Below, piece by piece: positions 1-12,485 of a stretch of DNA of 64,000 bases; the stretch's first letter is position 1; every line of letters begins with the position of its first letter. Origin of the DNA: Scleromitrula shiraiana (Eukaryota > Ascomycota > Leotiomycetes > Helotiales > Sclerotiniaceae); assembly GCA_028455995.1 (NCBI GenBank), contig JABELC010000007.1, forward strand, positions 372,001-436,000, written 5' to 3'. A program made the position numbers and the translations under genes. The notes below the pieces were generated by a model. That model was not told the DNA's origin. It ran no database searches and saw only the letters and a list, made by a program, of their open reading frames with translations.

Positions 1-617
1 TTTTGATGGCGTGCAGTTGGAAGTTGCTGAGGAGAAAGGGAAACATTTTTGGGAAAGAAGATCTGGGGATGAAGTAGAAGAAGAAGAAAGGAGGAGAAGA
101 GAGGAGAGAGCATCGATACAACAACAGCCTAAAAATCCTAATTCGTTAACGTTCGATCGGGCGGCACTAAGTAAAATGCAATATAAAATCGAGGAGGATA
201 GATTTCCTCCTACGAATAGAACGATGGAGAATTTCTTTAGGGGTGCTTGGACTTATCATATTCATAATCAGGTATGTTTTTTTTTACCTCGTCAATTTCC
301 TTAATCTTCCTTCTTTACTTTCTTCACTTCACCGTACCTCTTCCTCATTCCCCATTGTTCCGCTCTACACCCTTACTCCTCTATAAAACAAACACACAAA
401 ATATATCTGATTCTCTCTCTCTCTCTCTCTCTCTCCAATCCTCAACTAACACGTATCAAAACAACAGTGGTATAAAAACCCCGAACCCTCATCATGGCTA
501 AACGTTATCCAAAGAGCCCACGATGGATTTTTCGAGGGCGGTAGAAAAAATCCATATGGAGAGGTTTGGAGCGGCCCAGGCGTGGGCGCGTATGAGATGG
601 CTTGGGAGTATACTTGA
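1..617 (+). CDS. 3' end of an unrecognised gene (two exons visible, 5' end outside window)
   Basis: Two coding segments join cleanly: 1-271 (reading frame with codon starts at 2, 5, 8) and 468-617, separated by an intron 272-467 with GTATGT donor and CAACAG acceptor in phase 0. The visible C-terminal 138 or so residues begin with a Lys/Glu/Arg-rich, probably coiled-coil stretch (EEEERRRREER), then a conserved-looking tail containing ENFFRGAWTYHIHNQ joined to WYKNPEPSSWLNVIQRAHDG and ending in GPGVGAYEMAWEYT. The aromatic-rich tail has the feel of the end of a Golgi-type glycosyltransferase, but I cannot assign the family from memory, so no function is claimed. The intron is longer (196 bp) than most others here and holds a CT dinucleotide run. 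Confidence 0.6.
411..434. repeat. (CT)n microsatellite inside an intron
   Basis: About 24 bp of perfect CT dinucleotide, lying in the intron of the gene that enters from the left, some 35 bp before the acceptor. It could act as an extended polypyrimidine tract. Confidence 0.8.
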
Positions 618-2386
618 ATGATTTTGTTGACTGGGGTTGGGATTTGTTTTGAGGGATTGCAGGAATGGATGCGAAGGATGTTGGTTTTGATACTTGATTG
701 ATGTCTTGATGTTTCTGGGATGGACGAGAAAGAGAAAGAGAAGAAAGAGAAAGAGAAAGAGAGAGAAGAAATGTTCGTGTATTGGCGTATTGGTTGCGAG
801 AAAGATGGTCATATGAGGCATAGAAGCATAGAGGCACAGAATAGAATATCCTAGAACGGGACAAGACAGCACAGGCCAGCGGTAATATTTCTGGATTCTT
901 ACATTCGCTGCTTTGGCTGGTTGGTGGGTGTGGATGTGGATGTGGATGTGGGTGTGGATGTGGTGATGGGGATGGAGATGGAGATGGAGATGGCGTTTGG
1001 TTATACGTTCGTTGGAGAGTGAACAGGAATGAAAGGATATGACAAGACGGGATAAGACGGGATGAGACGGGATGGATTAAGATGGGATGGGATGTGCATA
1101 TGGTACATACATACATAGATAGATAGATAGATAGATAGCGGGCGTTCGCAGGGGAATTTTATTGGTTTTTGTTTGTTTGTCCTATTTTGGGGGTGGGTGA
1201 TGGGTGATGGGTGGTTTTGGATTGGGATTGGCATTGGTATTGGTATTGGGATTGGAGTCGGCGTTTTGGGTTGGAGTGGAATAAATAGGCGGGTGGATCA
1301 TTATGTCCTTGATACCATATCATATGGGTGGTGATGGGGGATTGGTGGGGGGGGGGGGCGATGGGATGGGGATGGGGGGAAATAAGATGAGATGAGAATG
1401 AGGATAAAAATGATAAAGATAAAAATAAAGATGAAAATAAAAATAAAGATAAAGATAAAGATAAATATAAAAATGAAAATAAAAATGAAGATAAAAATGA
1501 AGATGAGGAGAGAGAAAAGTGGTCAAGTTACATACACTGGCATATACCATTCAGTATTGGGAGTTAGCGAGGGGGAAGCGAAGAAAGATGGTGAAAAAAA
1601 GAAGAGAAGAGAAGAGAAGAGAAGAGAAGAGGAGAGGAGAGGAGAGTAGTAATCTGTATCTATTAAGAATTAAGAATTAAGAACTAGATAGTTTATTCAT
1701 CCATCCATCTGTCTATCAACCTGAGTGAGCGTTCCGAGAAATGAAAAAATAAAAATAAAAATAAAAATAAAAATAAAAATAAAAATAAAAATAAAAATAA
1801 AAATAAAAATAAAAATAAAAATAAAAATAAAAATAAAAATAAAAATAAAAATAAAAATAAAAATAAAAATAAAAATAAAAATAAAAATAAAAATAAAAAT
1901 AAAAATAAAAATAAAAATAAAAATAAAAATAAAAATAAAAATAAAAATAAAAATAAAAATAAAAATAAAAAAGAATGAATGATTAGCTTGAGGTTAGGTT
2001 AGAATAGGTTAGATTAGAATAGAATAGTTTACAGTACCAGAGACCAAAAAGCTATACACTATGTAGATAACGCGGGATACCTCCTCTGATCATTGGGTTG
2101 TTTGCTCTGTATATTCTATCTATGTATACTCTACCTATGTGTACTCTACCTATGTACAGTGTTTCAACGGTGGTCCTTCCAATCCCGGGACCCAGGAATC
2201 TACCGACCCGGAGCATTGGGTTCTGGTATCCTCTCCTGGAGATAAGTTGTTGATCAAGGACTGCCTGCTGCCTGCCAATATTACAGGGAGAGATGGCTAG
2301 CTTCTTGCAGGTTTTAGTACTACCATCCACAAATTCCCCACTTCGATACCTCATGCATTCCCACCCTCGTTCTCGTTCCTCCCAAA
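618..2386. other. Repeat-rich intergenic region
   Basis: No believable gene. The plus strand is purine- and G/T-rich, with degenerate GGATGT/GAGATG runs near 930-1000, GATA runs near 1115-1137, AAGAT/AAAT runs near 1400-1500, GAAGA runs near 1605-1645 and the long AAAAAT array at 1744-1971. Long open frames here only read through these repeats. Confidence 0.7.
1744..1971. repeat. Perfect (AAAAAT)n hexanucleotide array, about 38 copies
   Basis: About 228 bp of uninterrupted AAAAAT units are visible by eye, with A on the plus strand. The open frame through it encodes only alternating Lys-Ile and is an artefact. The lack of interruptions suggests a young or strongly homogenised array. Confidence 0.95.
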
Positions 2387-3051
2387 ATGCACCACCGATA
2401 TCTCTCCTCCCTCGCCGTCTCCCTCTTCACCAACCAATCTCTCCCTCTCCTCCGCATCAACCTCCCCTAGCCCCATCCCCATATTCTTCAACCTCCCCGC
2501 CATCTCCGCCCTAATCAACATCTCCCTCTTCCAATGCTGGCCACTCACAACCCCCAGCGCTACATCCGCGCAAAACGGCCTCGTCGGAACCATAGTCCAG
2601 CAAGTAGGCGCTCTAGGCAATGCGACCTACGGGTACCTGCCGGCGCATTTCCCTGGTGAAGCTCACACGGCTCCGGCACCACAGTGCGTTGCGTTTTTAT
2701 TTTCCCCCTCCCCCGGCCCTTCCTTCGAAAATAAAACAGCAGAATTAATTAAATTAGTGACGAAATAATCTATCTATACGAGTATGGTTGATATCCGAGA
2801 CGTGATGTTCCTCTCCAGCGCACGTGCTCGTTGCGATTCCCGACACGAGTGAAAGAGCCGTTTTTACAGGCGGCGCAAATAGCGTGGTTGTTGCGGCGGG
2901 TACGGCAGATCAGAATACGCTGGGATATGTTACGGGGACGTTGGATGGATCGGTTGCCGCGCTGCAGATATTGTTTGTGGAGGGGAGGATTCCGCTGCAT
3001 AGGGTGTTGTATGATGGGATTTGTAGATCGGGGGAACTTAATTTTGGTTAG
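2387..3051 (+). pseudogene. Probable decayed secreted cupin-like protein gene
   Basis: An ATG at 2387 opens a signal-peptide-like start (MHHRYLSSLAVSLF) but its frame stops at 2468-2470. From about 2430 to 2680 another frame carries IPIFFNLPAISALINIS, FQCWPL and VQQVGALGNATYGYLPAHFP. After a gap, 2819-3051 carries HVLVAIPDTSERAVFTGG, an AAGTAD segment and ALQILFVEGRIPLHRVLYDG, ending at a TAG. This order and wording resemble fungal secreted small cupin (RmlC-like) proteins: Phe-Gln-Cys-Trp near the start, a His/Pro stretch before the beta-barrel, and an IP..VL..G end. The signal and body frames disagree. The best-placed donor (GTGCGT at 2681) gives the wrong phase, while the donor that does work (GTGAAG near 2651) would delete a barrel strand. 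I read it as frameshifted. A sequencing error or an unusual splice form is the alternative. Confidence 0.42.
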
Positions 3052-5195
3052 AGAGTGGATTGGTGTTGGTGTTGGTGGTGGTTTTGGTGAGGGCATGTCT
3101 GGGGATGTGCATGCATGCATATGCAAGTAAGTGTGCTTGCTTCAGGATGCTGGCTTTAATATGATGTGATGTGATGTTGGGTTTTTAACATTCTAGAAGA
3201 AAGATAGAATGGTAGCTTAAAAGCAAGCATAGTTAGAATAAAAGGAATGAAGCTATCTGATCCTAAAAACTCGAGTTCGAATTCAATATATGATGCCATA
3301 CTTGGGGTTGAATGTTGAGGAGAGGCTTCGCGAAGCAGCGCGGGGCGGAGCAGGGTGGGGTGGGGGAGGGAAAGGGGTTTATGGTACGGTACACTCGCTT
3401 ATATTTAATACCTTTCGAGAGTGAACTAGACTATTATTGTATCTCTTGTATACTAATAAACGATATTGATATTGATATTGATATTAACATATATCGTAAT
3501 AAAATCTCAATTCTATTTCACTCATCTGAAATAAAAATTTCGGTCTTCAGTTTCTGAACTGTGGAAGTGTGGAATGAGGTAGGTATTGATCACTCATTGA
3601 CTTTGGTTTATATTACGTTAGCCAACCAACATCCTTACTTCGCTGCACTACTACTTTAGACCAGATACCTGCACGAATCAACCAAACCAAACTAAACCAA
3701 CGCAAATAATCCTTCCTACCTACCAGTTCGTCGCGTTTAGTTTTGTTATCTCCTAGTTTCCCCTCAGGATTTCAATCAATACCTCTTACTCTTATTATTA
3801 AAATTTCTACCTACCGCCGTGTCCATCCATATCCATATCTTTATACAGCGTATATATATGAATTAACAAATTAATACAACATCTACGGAGATATGTATAT
3901 CATATGCTCTCTCTAATCTAATCATGATCTCACTCCCTAGGCTTAGAGTCACTCGCAGGTTTTAATCTGTATATATATATATATACACAGGCAAAATAAA
4001 ATAAAATAAATGAACAGAGCCCATCCGTCAAACCACGAACAATTAGAGCTTGCATCTACACGCATATCACATATTATATTCTCCCCTAAACTAAAACAAG
4101 TCTAAATCTCCAAGAGATTCCCACCGTCCTACACCGCGCAGTAAGTACATACATCCCATGAATGACATAACTTATTTTTCTTCCAGAAGAACCCCAAGTA
4201 ACGAGAACCAGCGTGCTAGTTTCCCGGTCCTATTTACATACATATAGTCCTCGATGTATTAGGAAACAAATATGGGCATTTGCGGCAGTGCTAATACATA
4301 TATACATGCATACATACATACAAACGAGTTCAAGGATCCGTTTGCCCTATTGAGGTGAGGTGAGGTGAGGTGAGGTGATTGATTGCATTAGTTATGCCAC
4401 ACAAATATGACGTAACTATCCAGCGCAACTTGGTAACCAACACAGCAGCCATGATGCCTACCTAATGTTACACCATAAGAAGGAATCTCAGAGCTCTTTC
4501 CATGCGCCTGGATACCTTTTCTCTTGGGATAACGATAATGCCTCTTCTTAGCAATGGTTGGGGATTCGATTCTATCTGCTCCGCCATATCAGAGATATTA
4601 AAGGCTGGCTGGTGTCATGGTTTGTTGATATATTGCGACATCTTTAGGGTTTTTCTTCCAGGAGCTAGTGGCTCATTTGAGTTTTTTCTTAACTGGTGTA
4701 TGCTTGAAGACATCGGTAGTCGGGTTCTGAAAGAGAATTGATAAAACTTAGTGCTCTGTGGTATTAAGATGATAGACTAAGGGGATTGCGTTGCACCTAG
4801 ACTAGATTGTGACCAGTGTTTTGTTTTTGTTTAAAAAAAATGGGGGTGTTTGTTTTGGTATGGATTAGATTATATGTCGTATGATTACTACCGTTCCTTC
4901 ATCCATCCAACCACCCATCCATCCATCCATCCACCCATTTTAGGCGAATGCAAATGCATCATCATGTACCTTCTTTCAACTTCACCTCTCAACAAGAAAC
5001 CACACAGCCCATCATATACCACATCACACCACAAAACAAATCCCCAACCTCAAATCCGAAATCCCAGATATGAGATGAGATACTAATGCCGGTAGAAAAG
5101 AGAAAAACCAAATGAAATGAAAAATGGGAAATGAGATCCATGCTATTTATGCCGCCTGCCTATCCATCCATCCATCCATCCATCCATCCATCCAT

Positions 5196-5229
<34 letters not shown>

Positions 5230-5437
5230 CTTCCCTGAAATCTCCTACTTCCAATCCCACATATCCATCCTAGCCAACCAACCATTCCGAAAATCAAGTC
5301 CAAAAAACAAAACAAAAGCAGAATGAGTTCCCGCCACCTATCACTCAAAATCACAACCACCACAACCACAACCCCGAACTTGATCTCAAAAAGTAAGTTC
5401 ACGAACACCAATCCACTTCATACCCCATCTTCCCCAC
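3052..5437. other. Intergenic region, AT-rich with microsatellites
   Basis: No supported gene. It holds the G/T-rich flank of the cupin remnant, TA runs near 3970-3985, a GGTGA pentamer run at 4354-4378 and the CATC array at 5158-5223. The ORF of 79 codons at 4502-4741 has no recognisable domain and I do not support it. It contains the 3' flank of hse1 at the right. Confidence 0.6.
5158..5223. repeat. (CATC)n tetranucleotide array, about 16 copies
   Basis: Near-perfect CATC repeats directly downstream (about 215 bp) of the hse1 stop codon. Related CATC runs occur at 4897-4937, 17386-17400 and 47960-47985. Confidence 0.9.
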
Positions 5438-7639
5438 CTAATAAGCAGCACTCTGCCTATAAAAATCCGCCGGATTACCCGTTCCCGGCGACGATCCAGG
5501 CGGCGGTGGTGCACTAGGAGCCCCCTCCCTACTATCCGGTCTCTGATACGGAATATATCCACCCTGACCCTGACCCTGAGTAGGAACCGAATGTCTCAGA
5601 TCAGGGCTAACCAGCGGAGGATACCCCGGCGTAGAATTCTGAACCGGACTAGGGATTTGATTTGGAGGGGGAGCGGGGGGTTCGTATGATGGTTGAGGGG
5701 GTTTGTAGGCGTGGTATTGTTGGGGTTGGGGTTGGGGTTGGGGAGGAGAGGAATAAGGAGGGTCTTGTTCGGTGGTATAAGTGGTGTATGGAGCCGAGGG
5801 GTTTTGAGGTTGAATTGGAGAGTTGTAGGCTGATGTGGCTAGTTCTTGGGGATTAGAATAGGTACTTTGGGGACGGTGACCTGTTTGAGGTTGTTGGGTT
5901 GGGTATTGGGTTGGTGGTGGGCTGTTGGTTTGAAGAGGGGCAGGTTTTGTACCGGATGGGATACGTGGAGTTGAATCACGTTGAGGATATGGTTGTCTAT
6001 CATCGTTATGTGAAGGTTGTTGGTTTGGAGCAACAACGTAGAATGGGGCGGGTCCAGTTCTTGGGGGTGGGTAACCACCAGATGGAGATGGTTGTTGTTG
6101 TTGATATGGTGGCTCTGTTTAAAGTTAGGAAAACCACATGTTTGATAACACGCTTTACAAACCTTGTTGTTGAGATGGAGTATAATATCTTTCAGGACCA
6201 GGACCTTGTGGTGGGGCTCCTTGAGGAGGATATCCATAACCTTGTGGTCCTTGTGGTGCTTGCGCAGGTCGACCATATTGATAAGGTTGTGCCTGTGTCA
6301 TTGATGCATCTAATAAATTCTCATAATCACGGCATGATTTAATGAACCTCTCATTGAGTTGAGTGAAATCATCTACAGCCGATTAGTATGTATATAAAAG
6401 TACTGAACGACATGACAATACCTTTTCTCTGAGAGTATTTCCCGATTAGTTCAATAAGTTTTGGTCGAATAGCAAGTGTAGAGTGATATAATTTCTAATC
6501 CCAATTAGCATTCTGGCATAAACTAGGACTGATATCACTTACCGTGATCTCCTCATTATCTCTGACATTCAAATCAGAAGTTGATGTACTTAGTAACGTA
6601 AGTAATTTCTCCACGTTCTTAATCTCTGCAAACACCTCCGCCTCCATTTGTGCTTCTCGTTGTAATTCCTCAGGAGTTGGATCCACCAACTTCTCCACGT
6701 AATTTAGAGGAAAGATGCCGGTTTTGCCTCGTATGGAACCTCTCCACCAATCCTTATAGACAGATCCCACCACCGCAATGATATCACCCTTTCGAAACTG
6801 CAATTCATCAGGATCAGTAGCTTGGAAGTCGTAAAGTGCTTTAACCCTTGAAACTGTAGCTGCTGTCGTGCCAGATGGGACCGTTTGTGGTGGTGCCGAA
6901 GTTTGAGATTGTGCTGGTCCTGAAGATGCGGTAGTTGGTTGAGCAGGTTTAGGTTGATTGCTTTTATCTTGAATAGATAACTTCAATGCCATTTGTAGTT
7001 CCTCTTCCTCCTTCTGACGATCCAGGTCCGTAAGTCGACTTTTTGAAGGTGCGGAAGGTGGATGTAAATTTGGATTTTGACTCTTGAGTCGATGGTATTG
7101 ATCATTCATTATACCCAAGTCCGGATCTTTAAACATTCCAGCCCATTCTTGCATTCGCTCCAGAATCTTCGCCTTAACTTGCTGATGCGTATTTCTATCG
7201 TTCGCCAGCCGTAATAATGCATCCGTGAAGGCTCTTGATGCTAACTCCCTATGCATTTTTGGTCCGCAATTTTGACTAAGAGCATTGGCAAGCTAATCAT
7301 ATAATATTAGTCCTATTAATTGTTGCGCTGACAATATGTTGTAACCAACCTCAAGTGTGTATAATTGAACGTTGGCGTTTCGATGCGCCAACCTTTTAAT
7401 CATGCTTGCTACAGCATCTTTCGCACCACTATCTTCTCCTGTTACCTTGTCGCAAACATCCATAATATATTCCCAATTCTCCGATGTGAGATTCTCGTCG
7501 GTCGCCTTAGCTAAAATGTTCCAATGTCAGCAACGCAATCATCTTGATGGCAATCACAGATACCGAAGTTCAATGACTGCCTCATAAGTTATAACATACC
7601 GACGACCTCATCAAAAGCATTCTGCTGTGCGCGAAACAT
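5438..7639 (-). CDS. hse1: Hse1, ESCRT-0 component (VHS-UIM-SH3 protein)
   Basis: Six exons on the minus strand (7639-7600, 7510-7350, 7292-6543, 6494-6422, 6372-6163, 6114-5438) give 636 residues; all junctions are in phase with GT/AG ends. Order of parts: an N-terminal VHS domain (MFRAQQNAFDEVVAKATDEN onward, to about 145), a ubiquitin-interacting motif at about 160-178 (EEEELQMALKLSIQD), an SH3 domain at about 215-260 (ALYDFQATDPDELQF, KDWWRG, GIFPLNYVE), a helical GAT-like segment at about 261-370, and a Pro/Gln/Tyr-rich tail. This is the Hse1/STAM architecture. With Vps27 it forms ESCRT-0 on endosomes, binding ubiquitinated cargo for sorting into multivesicular bodies. Introns are 48-89 bp. 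The zds-like gene lies upstream on the same strand, 1.1 kb away. Confidence 0.94.
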
Positions 7640-8715
7640 TTTATACCAGTCCTATACAATCAAACTTGTTATAAGAAGTGGTTGTTGTAATTATTTTTGG
7701 GGGAGATTTATTGTGGTATAGGATATTCTTGAGTTGTAGAAAGTTAGTGGTTATTACAAAGGTTACCAAGCCAAGCTTCCCGAACCCCGCTAAAACTTAT
7801 GCCTGAATGCGATTTCAAGCGGCTTTCTCTATTCAATCTTATCACGAGCTGGAGCACCCACGTCACTATATGAAATTTAAGTGAGCGTTCTAACGCCACA
7901 ACATTTGTTACAGAAGATTTAACTAAATATAGATCACTCAGAGTCAACATCTACAGTATTTCCATCCAGAAAAACGTATTCATATAATAACATCTATAGA
8001 GAGCTCCTTCGTTATGGCTGGCAGTCTTGTGGTAATCATCACAATATCGAATATTTATCAACACTATCCAAATCATCGGAATCTACTTGTCGAACAACCA
8101 ACCCAACATCAATCTTCATGTCACCAAAGTAGATCAAAATAGGAGGAAGAGGAATCATATTCACAATCACAACAAGATAATAAAAGCTTCCAAACTTCAT
8201 AAAGTAGGTATTCAAAGTGTATTGGATCAAAATCCAACCTATGGATTTTCAATCAATCAATCAATCAGCCCTAACCTCTACCTGTCCTGTCTTGTCCCAT
8301 TCCTGCCTCAAAGTAAAGAAGCCAACCAGTCCAGTCTCTATTGTACTCATACATATAAACAATTGATGATCCCCCTACCCTCTACTAAACATAGCAGATT
8401 GTGATAAGAAAAAAAGAGGAAGGGGAGGGGGAAAGAGGCTTTAAAAAAGAGAGGGAAGAGAAAAGAAATTCCCCTTCTCCCAATTTACTGACTTAAAGTT
8501 CCAGTACCCCATAATGAGAAGAAGAAATGTAACAAGAAACAACCAGACGCTATGCTTCCAATGAATTAATGAACTTCCCTCCCATACCACAAGCAAGCTT
8601 CCTTCCGTCCTGATACGAAATAATAAGATAAAACAGCGCCCATACTCCATCGTTATATGCATTAAGGAAACCCAATTGCCGAGAAAAAAATCTTTTGCTA
8701 CAACAGCAGCTTGTG
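7640..8715. other. Intergenic region between hse1 and the zds-like gene
   Basis: This holds the promoter of hse1 (right of 7639) and the 3' flank of the zds-like gene. No further coding region is supported. A purine-rich stretch at about 8405-8465 reads AAGAGGAAGGGGAG-like on the plus strand. Confidence 0.55.
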
Positions 8716-11700
8716 CTACCACATTTCGTCATCTTCTGCTCCTTGATCATGTGGCGATTGTCCATAATCGTAATATTCTTTGCCATTCTGCATATAATGT
8801 TGATTTTGATCATTGTATCCGTTTTCACTGTTGTGTTGAGCGGTACGTGATTGTGGCCGGTTATGGCCTTGACCTTGAGGGTCATCTCTTTGATGATCAT
8901 AGTCGTATATTTGAGAATCGTCCACATAATTGACACCTTCTCCAGAATGGTTGGGATTTTGTGATGATTCGGCATATTGTGTAATTCCCTAGAAATTATT
9001 AGCTAAGTTCGCATGTATCGATATATAGATATCATACCTGGTGGTAGTCATATCGATATTGGTCACCACCCTCTTGCTGCTGTTGTTGCTGCTGTTGCTT
9101 AAGTTGTTCCTGTTGTTCTCGGTATTGCTGCTCTTGTTCCCTCTGCCTTTTCTCTGCTTCAGCCTTCTTCTGCTGAGCAGATTGAGGTACTTGAACATGA
9201 GGATGCATTTGTTGGACCTTGGCCAAGTAAGAATACATGAAGTTACTAAGAAGAACCTGACTATATAATGCTCGTTTAGGATTTGCCAATTTGATATGAG
9301 CCATCCGATAGATAGCTCTCTCCTCCATGATAGAGAATCTGGTCCAGTTGTAATCGATGTCCGGTTTCAATATACGATGTGGAGGATCTGGAGAAAGGGT
9401 ACGAAGGGAGCTGCCCTTCTTACCACTGGAATCGCGATCTGCTTTCTTTTTTCCGCCCCCAAAGAGTGACGAAAAAATTCCATCCTTTTCCTTTTTGTTC
9501 TCTCCGCCAGATTTACGAGAACTCTCTTTCTTCCGTTCGTCCTGCAGCTTATTCTCAACATTTTCGCGCTCAATTAAGAAGCTTTCTCGGCCACGGGTAG
9601 TCGTCTCCATAGTAGATTGTAAAACATCCAAGCGAGCGTTGTCATGCATTTTCTCAGATGTAGACTTAGATCTGCTTGCATCTTTCTTCTTATCCTTTTT
9701 GTCTTTCTCATCACTTCCCTTAAACCAACCCCAACTTGTCTTCCTAGGCCCAGAACTCTCTTCCTCCCTATCTTTCTTACTCTTTTTCTCTGACTTTTTA
9801 TCGTCGTAAGTAGGTATGAAAGTGAGTGCATCGGTTCTTGTACTACTAGTGGGCAGAGGTGATGCGTTTTGTTGCACATCGTTCGTTGCTGAAACCCTAG
9901 GTAGAGATGCGCCACCAGAAGGGGCTTGGCGCTCCAAAACTGGACGCTTGCTGGATCTTGCTGGGGGTTCGGGAACTTTAGAACTTGGCTGCTTTTGTAG
10001 AATAGGTGGTGGAGTTTGGGATGATGTTCGTTCGGGATATTGAAAAGGTTGCTTGGTACTTTGTGGTTCCGGTAACTCTTCAGGCGGAGGTGGTGTCTCC
10101 ACAATACGTGGAACTAGTACATCACTTCGGGCATGACTATTATTTCTTGATTGTGCTGTATGAGAAGGTTGAGAAGGCTGCCGGCTTGGTATGGGCGTTG
10201 TTTCTGCGGACGTGGTCGATGATGGAAACTCAGGGTTTGCGTCATCTTGGGGAGTATCCGGACCAGAGGCAACTGGTTCTGTTTGTTCAATATTTTGCAT
10301 ACGTCGAAGACTTCTATTTGGCCTTGAAAAATTCTCCGTGGTGGTTGGGGGTTCTGATTGGACTTTCCCAAGAGGGTAGCCAAATGATGGGCGTCCATCA
10401 ATCGGTGAAGCTGTTGGTGACTCTTCGACATCAGTTTCAGCTCGAATAGAGCCAGCCCTTTTAGAAAACGGAACTCGCTCTCCCCTTCTTAAGCTTCCTC
10501 TTCTGTATGTTGTACGAGTAGACCTCCTTAATCCAATTCCTGGAGCCTGCGGTAAGATAGGTAAATCTTCACTCGCGGGTACTTCTCCACCTCTATTTCC
10601 CGTATCAATCGTCAACTTCTGCATTGCCTTTGAAGGATCCCTGACCAGCTCATCCAACTCTTGCAGATCCGAAATTCTTAATCCTGGTGAATTGTGCGAT
10701 GATAGAGACCTGTTCCTTTCTAATTGTTCCGCACCGTCTTTGTAACCAACAGCACCTCTACCACCGGAATTGTCAATCTGTTTGGATAACATAGACTTCT
10801 TCCTCCTCAATCCATTCGCAGAACCACTTTGCTCTCCATTCGTTGACAGTGAAGTCTGATCTCCGGATCGCCGTTTTATTGATTGAACTCGATTTTCTAA
10901 AAATGTTTTAAATTCCATAGGCGCAAGTTCGGGATGGACTCTTGCAGGTACCCAAAACAGTCGCGATGGGTCATCCTCATTGTCATCACCAGTAGGAGCC
11001 ACAGTAGGCATCAAAGAAACGCCTTGGAATGATGGAAGATCCGGATCACTAGTATTGCCCACATCCATTGACATTCGCCGTAACGCTTGTAGATTGCTTA
11101 GTTCTTGTGCCACCGCAGCTGGATTAGATTCGTAATCAATATCATTCAAAGGAAACTCTGAATTTACTGTGCCTCCTGCATTAGGGTCGCGTAGGGACAA
11201 AGTTGGCGATAGGGATCCGCCGTCCACAAAGGATGGACTTCTCGGACTCTGCATGATTGCTGGTGATGTGTGCGGCTTCTTTCCAGTGTTTCCATTTGTT
11301 GAAGGTGATGGTCTCGTTTTAGAATTGTTGTTCGTTTCGTAATAAGAATTTGTTTCTTCGATGGAGTCATTAGAAGATGAAGGTAAAAAGCTAAGAGGTC
11401 GTGAATCGCGTTTTGAATAGTCATCATCCCCATACATATCACCAATAGCCTCCGTAACGTGGTGATTCGTATCACTTATTGAAATTCTGCTCGCATAACT
11501 CCCCCCAATCTCTCGTGGTCTCGCCGAGGTCTATTGAAGCAGAGGTGTTAGCAAAGTTTGTCGAAAGAGTTCCAGCCTGAGAAGAACCATGCTCTTAAAA
11601 GGGTATGTGGAAGAATGGAAGGTCTTGGTCGGGTGAGGAGGGAAAGATGCCCAGAGTGAATTGGAAGATCGGATTTCTTCGACAACTTTTAGTTCCGTTG

Positions 11701-11903
11701 GGATTGTTGACTAATGACAATGTTTCTACTACCACCACTTCCCACGATGTCGCACAGAGAACATCTTCAAAACATAGGGTCTTAGGAGGTTTTGCGTACC
11801 TTCATCGGGAGTAGTTGTGGAGTGAGACTTCTAGGAATGCTCCCCTTGCTGCAATAGAAGAACTAGCACCAAATGGAATCTTTGAAGGCACCGGCGATCT
11901 CAT
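8716..11903 (-). CDS. zds1: Zds1/Zds2 family protein (polarity and PP2A-Cdc55 regulator homologue)
   Basis: Two firm exons: 11530-9038 and 8988-8716, joined by a 49-bp intron in phase 0, coding about 921 residues. Near the start is the Zds N-terminal box (SRISISDTNHHVTEAIG, then RLFWVPARVHPELAPMEFKTF and FLENRVQSIKRRSG). The C-terminal Zds box is IDYNWTRFSIMEERAIYRMA, followed by LANPKRALYSQVLLSNFMYS. Between them lie long Ser/Pro/Lys-rich disordered parts and a polyQ patch; the last exon is Asp/Gln/Tyr-rich. In yeast, Zds proteins tether and control PP2A-Cdc55 in mitotic entry and polarity. The exon beginning at 11530 follows an acceptor (CAATAG) and lacks an early ATG. A short upstream exon starting at ATG 11903 (MRSPVPSKIPFGASSS) is likely, but its donor is unclear, so the N-terminus is uncertain. 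Confidence 0.82.
9061..9115 (-). repeat. Coding polyglutamine tract
   Basis: CAG/CAA codons give an interrupted glutamine run near the C-terminal end of the large zds exon, just before the last intron. The codons are mixed, so it is a less slippage-prone repeat than a pure CAG run. Confidence 0.85.
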
Positions 11904-12245
11904 CTGGAGTTTCGGATTTTTCGGATTCGAAGTATTAAAGTGTTTGGTAAAAATACATATCAGTTGACATAAAATAAATAATAGGGGGATGTCAAGTAAG
12001 TGAGTATTGCGATCGCATACTGTTATTGTATGGATTGTGTTGGTAGTAAGATGTTATCTTTTTAAGGAAATGGGATTTTGGATTGGGTATAAGGAAGGAT
12101 CTCAATGATTAATTATTCCAAGGTTATGCAATTGGAGCCAATACAATATTGTACGGTACTCTAACGAATTCTAACGAATTTTGAGTGGGTGGAGAGAGCG
12201 AGATCTAGTCATGCCAATTGGATTGAAAGGAATATAAGAATAAGA

Positions 12246-12485
<240 letters not shown>

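Noticed and set aside
498..1550. Minus-strand frames rich in Ser-Pro, His-Pro and Tyr-Leu
   Set aside because: They read through GT/GA-rich simple repeats downstream of the first gene and have no ordered composition.
1725..1982. Open frame encoding repeated Lys-Ile
   Set aside because: It is produced entirely by the AAAAAT array; no start context, domain or complexity.
3210..3300. tRNA-like B-box (GAGTTCGAATTC) near 3275
   Set aside because: No matching A box or foldable acceptor and anticodon arms could be found around it.
1320..5223. Tandem arrays that might suggest a CRISPR array
   Set aside because: Repeats are simple head-to-tail units of 2-9 bp without unique spacers, and the genome is eukaryotic.
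5839..6342. Long frames on both strands over the hse1 tail
   Set aside because: They are shadows of the Pro/Gln-rich hse1 coding frame.
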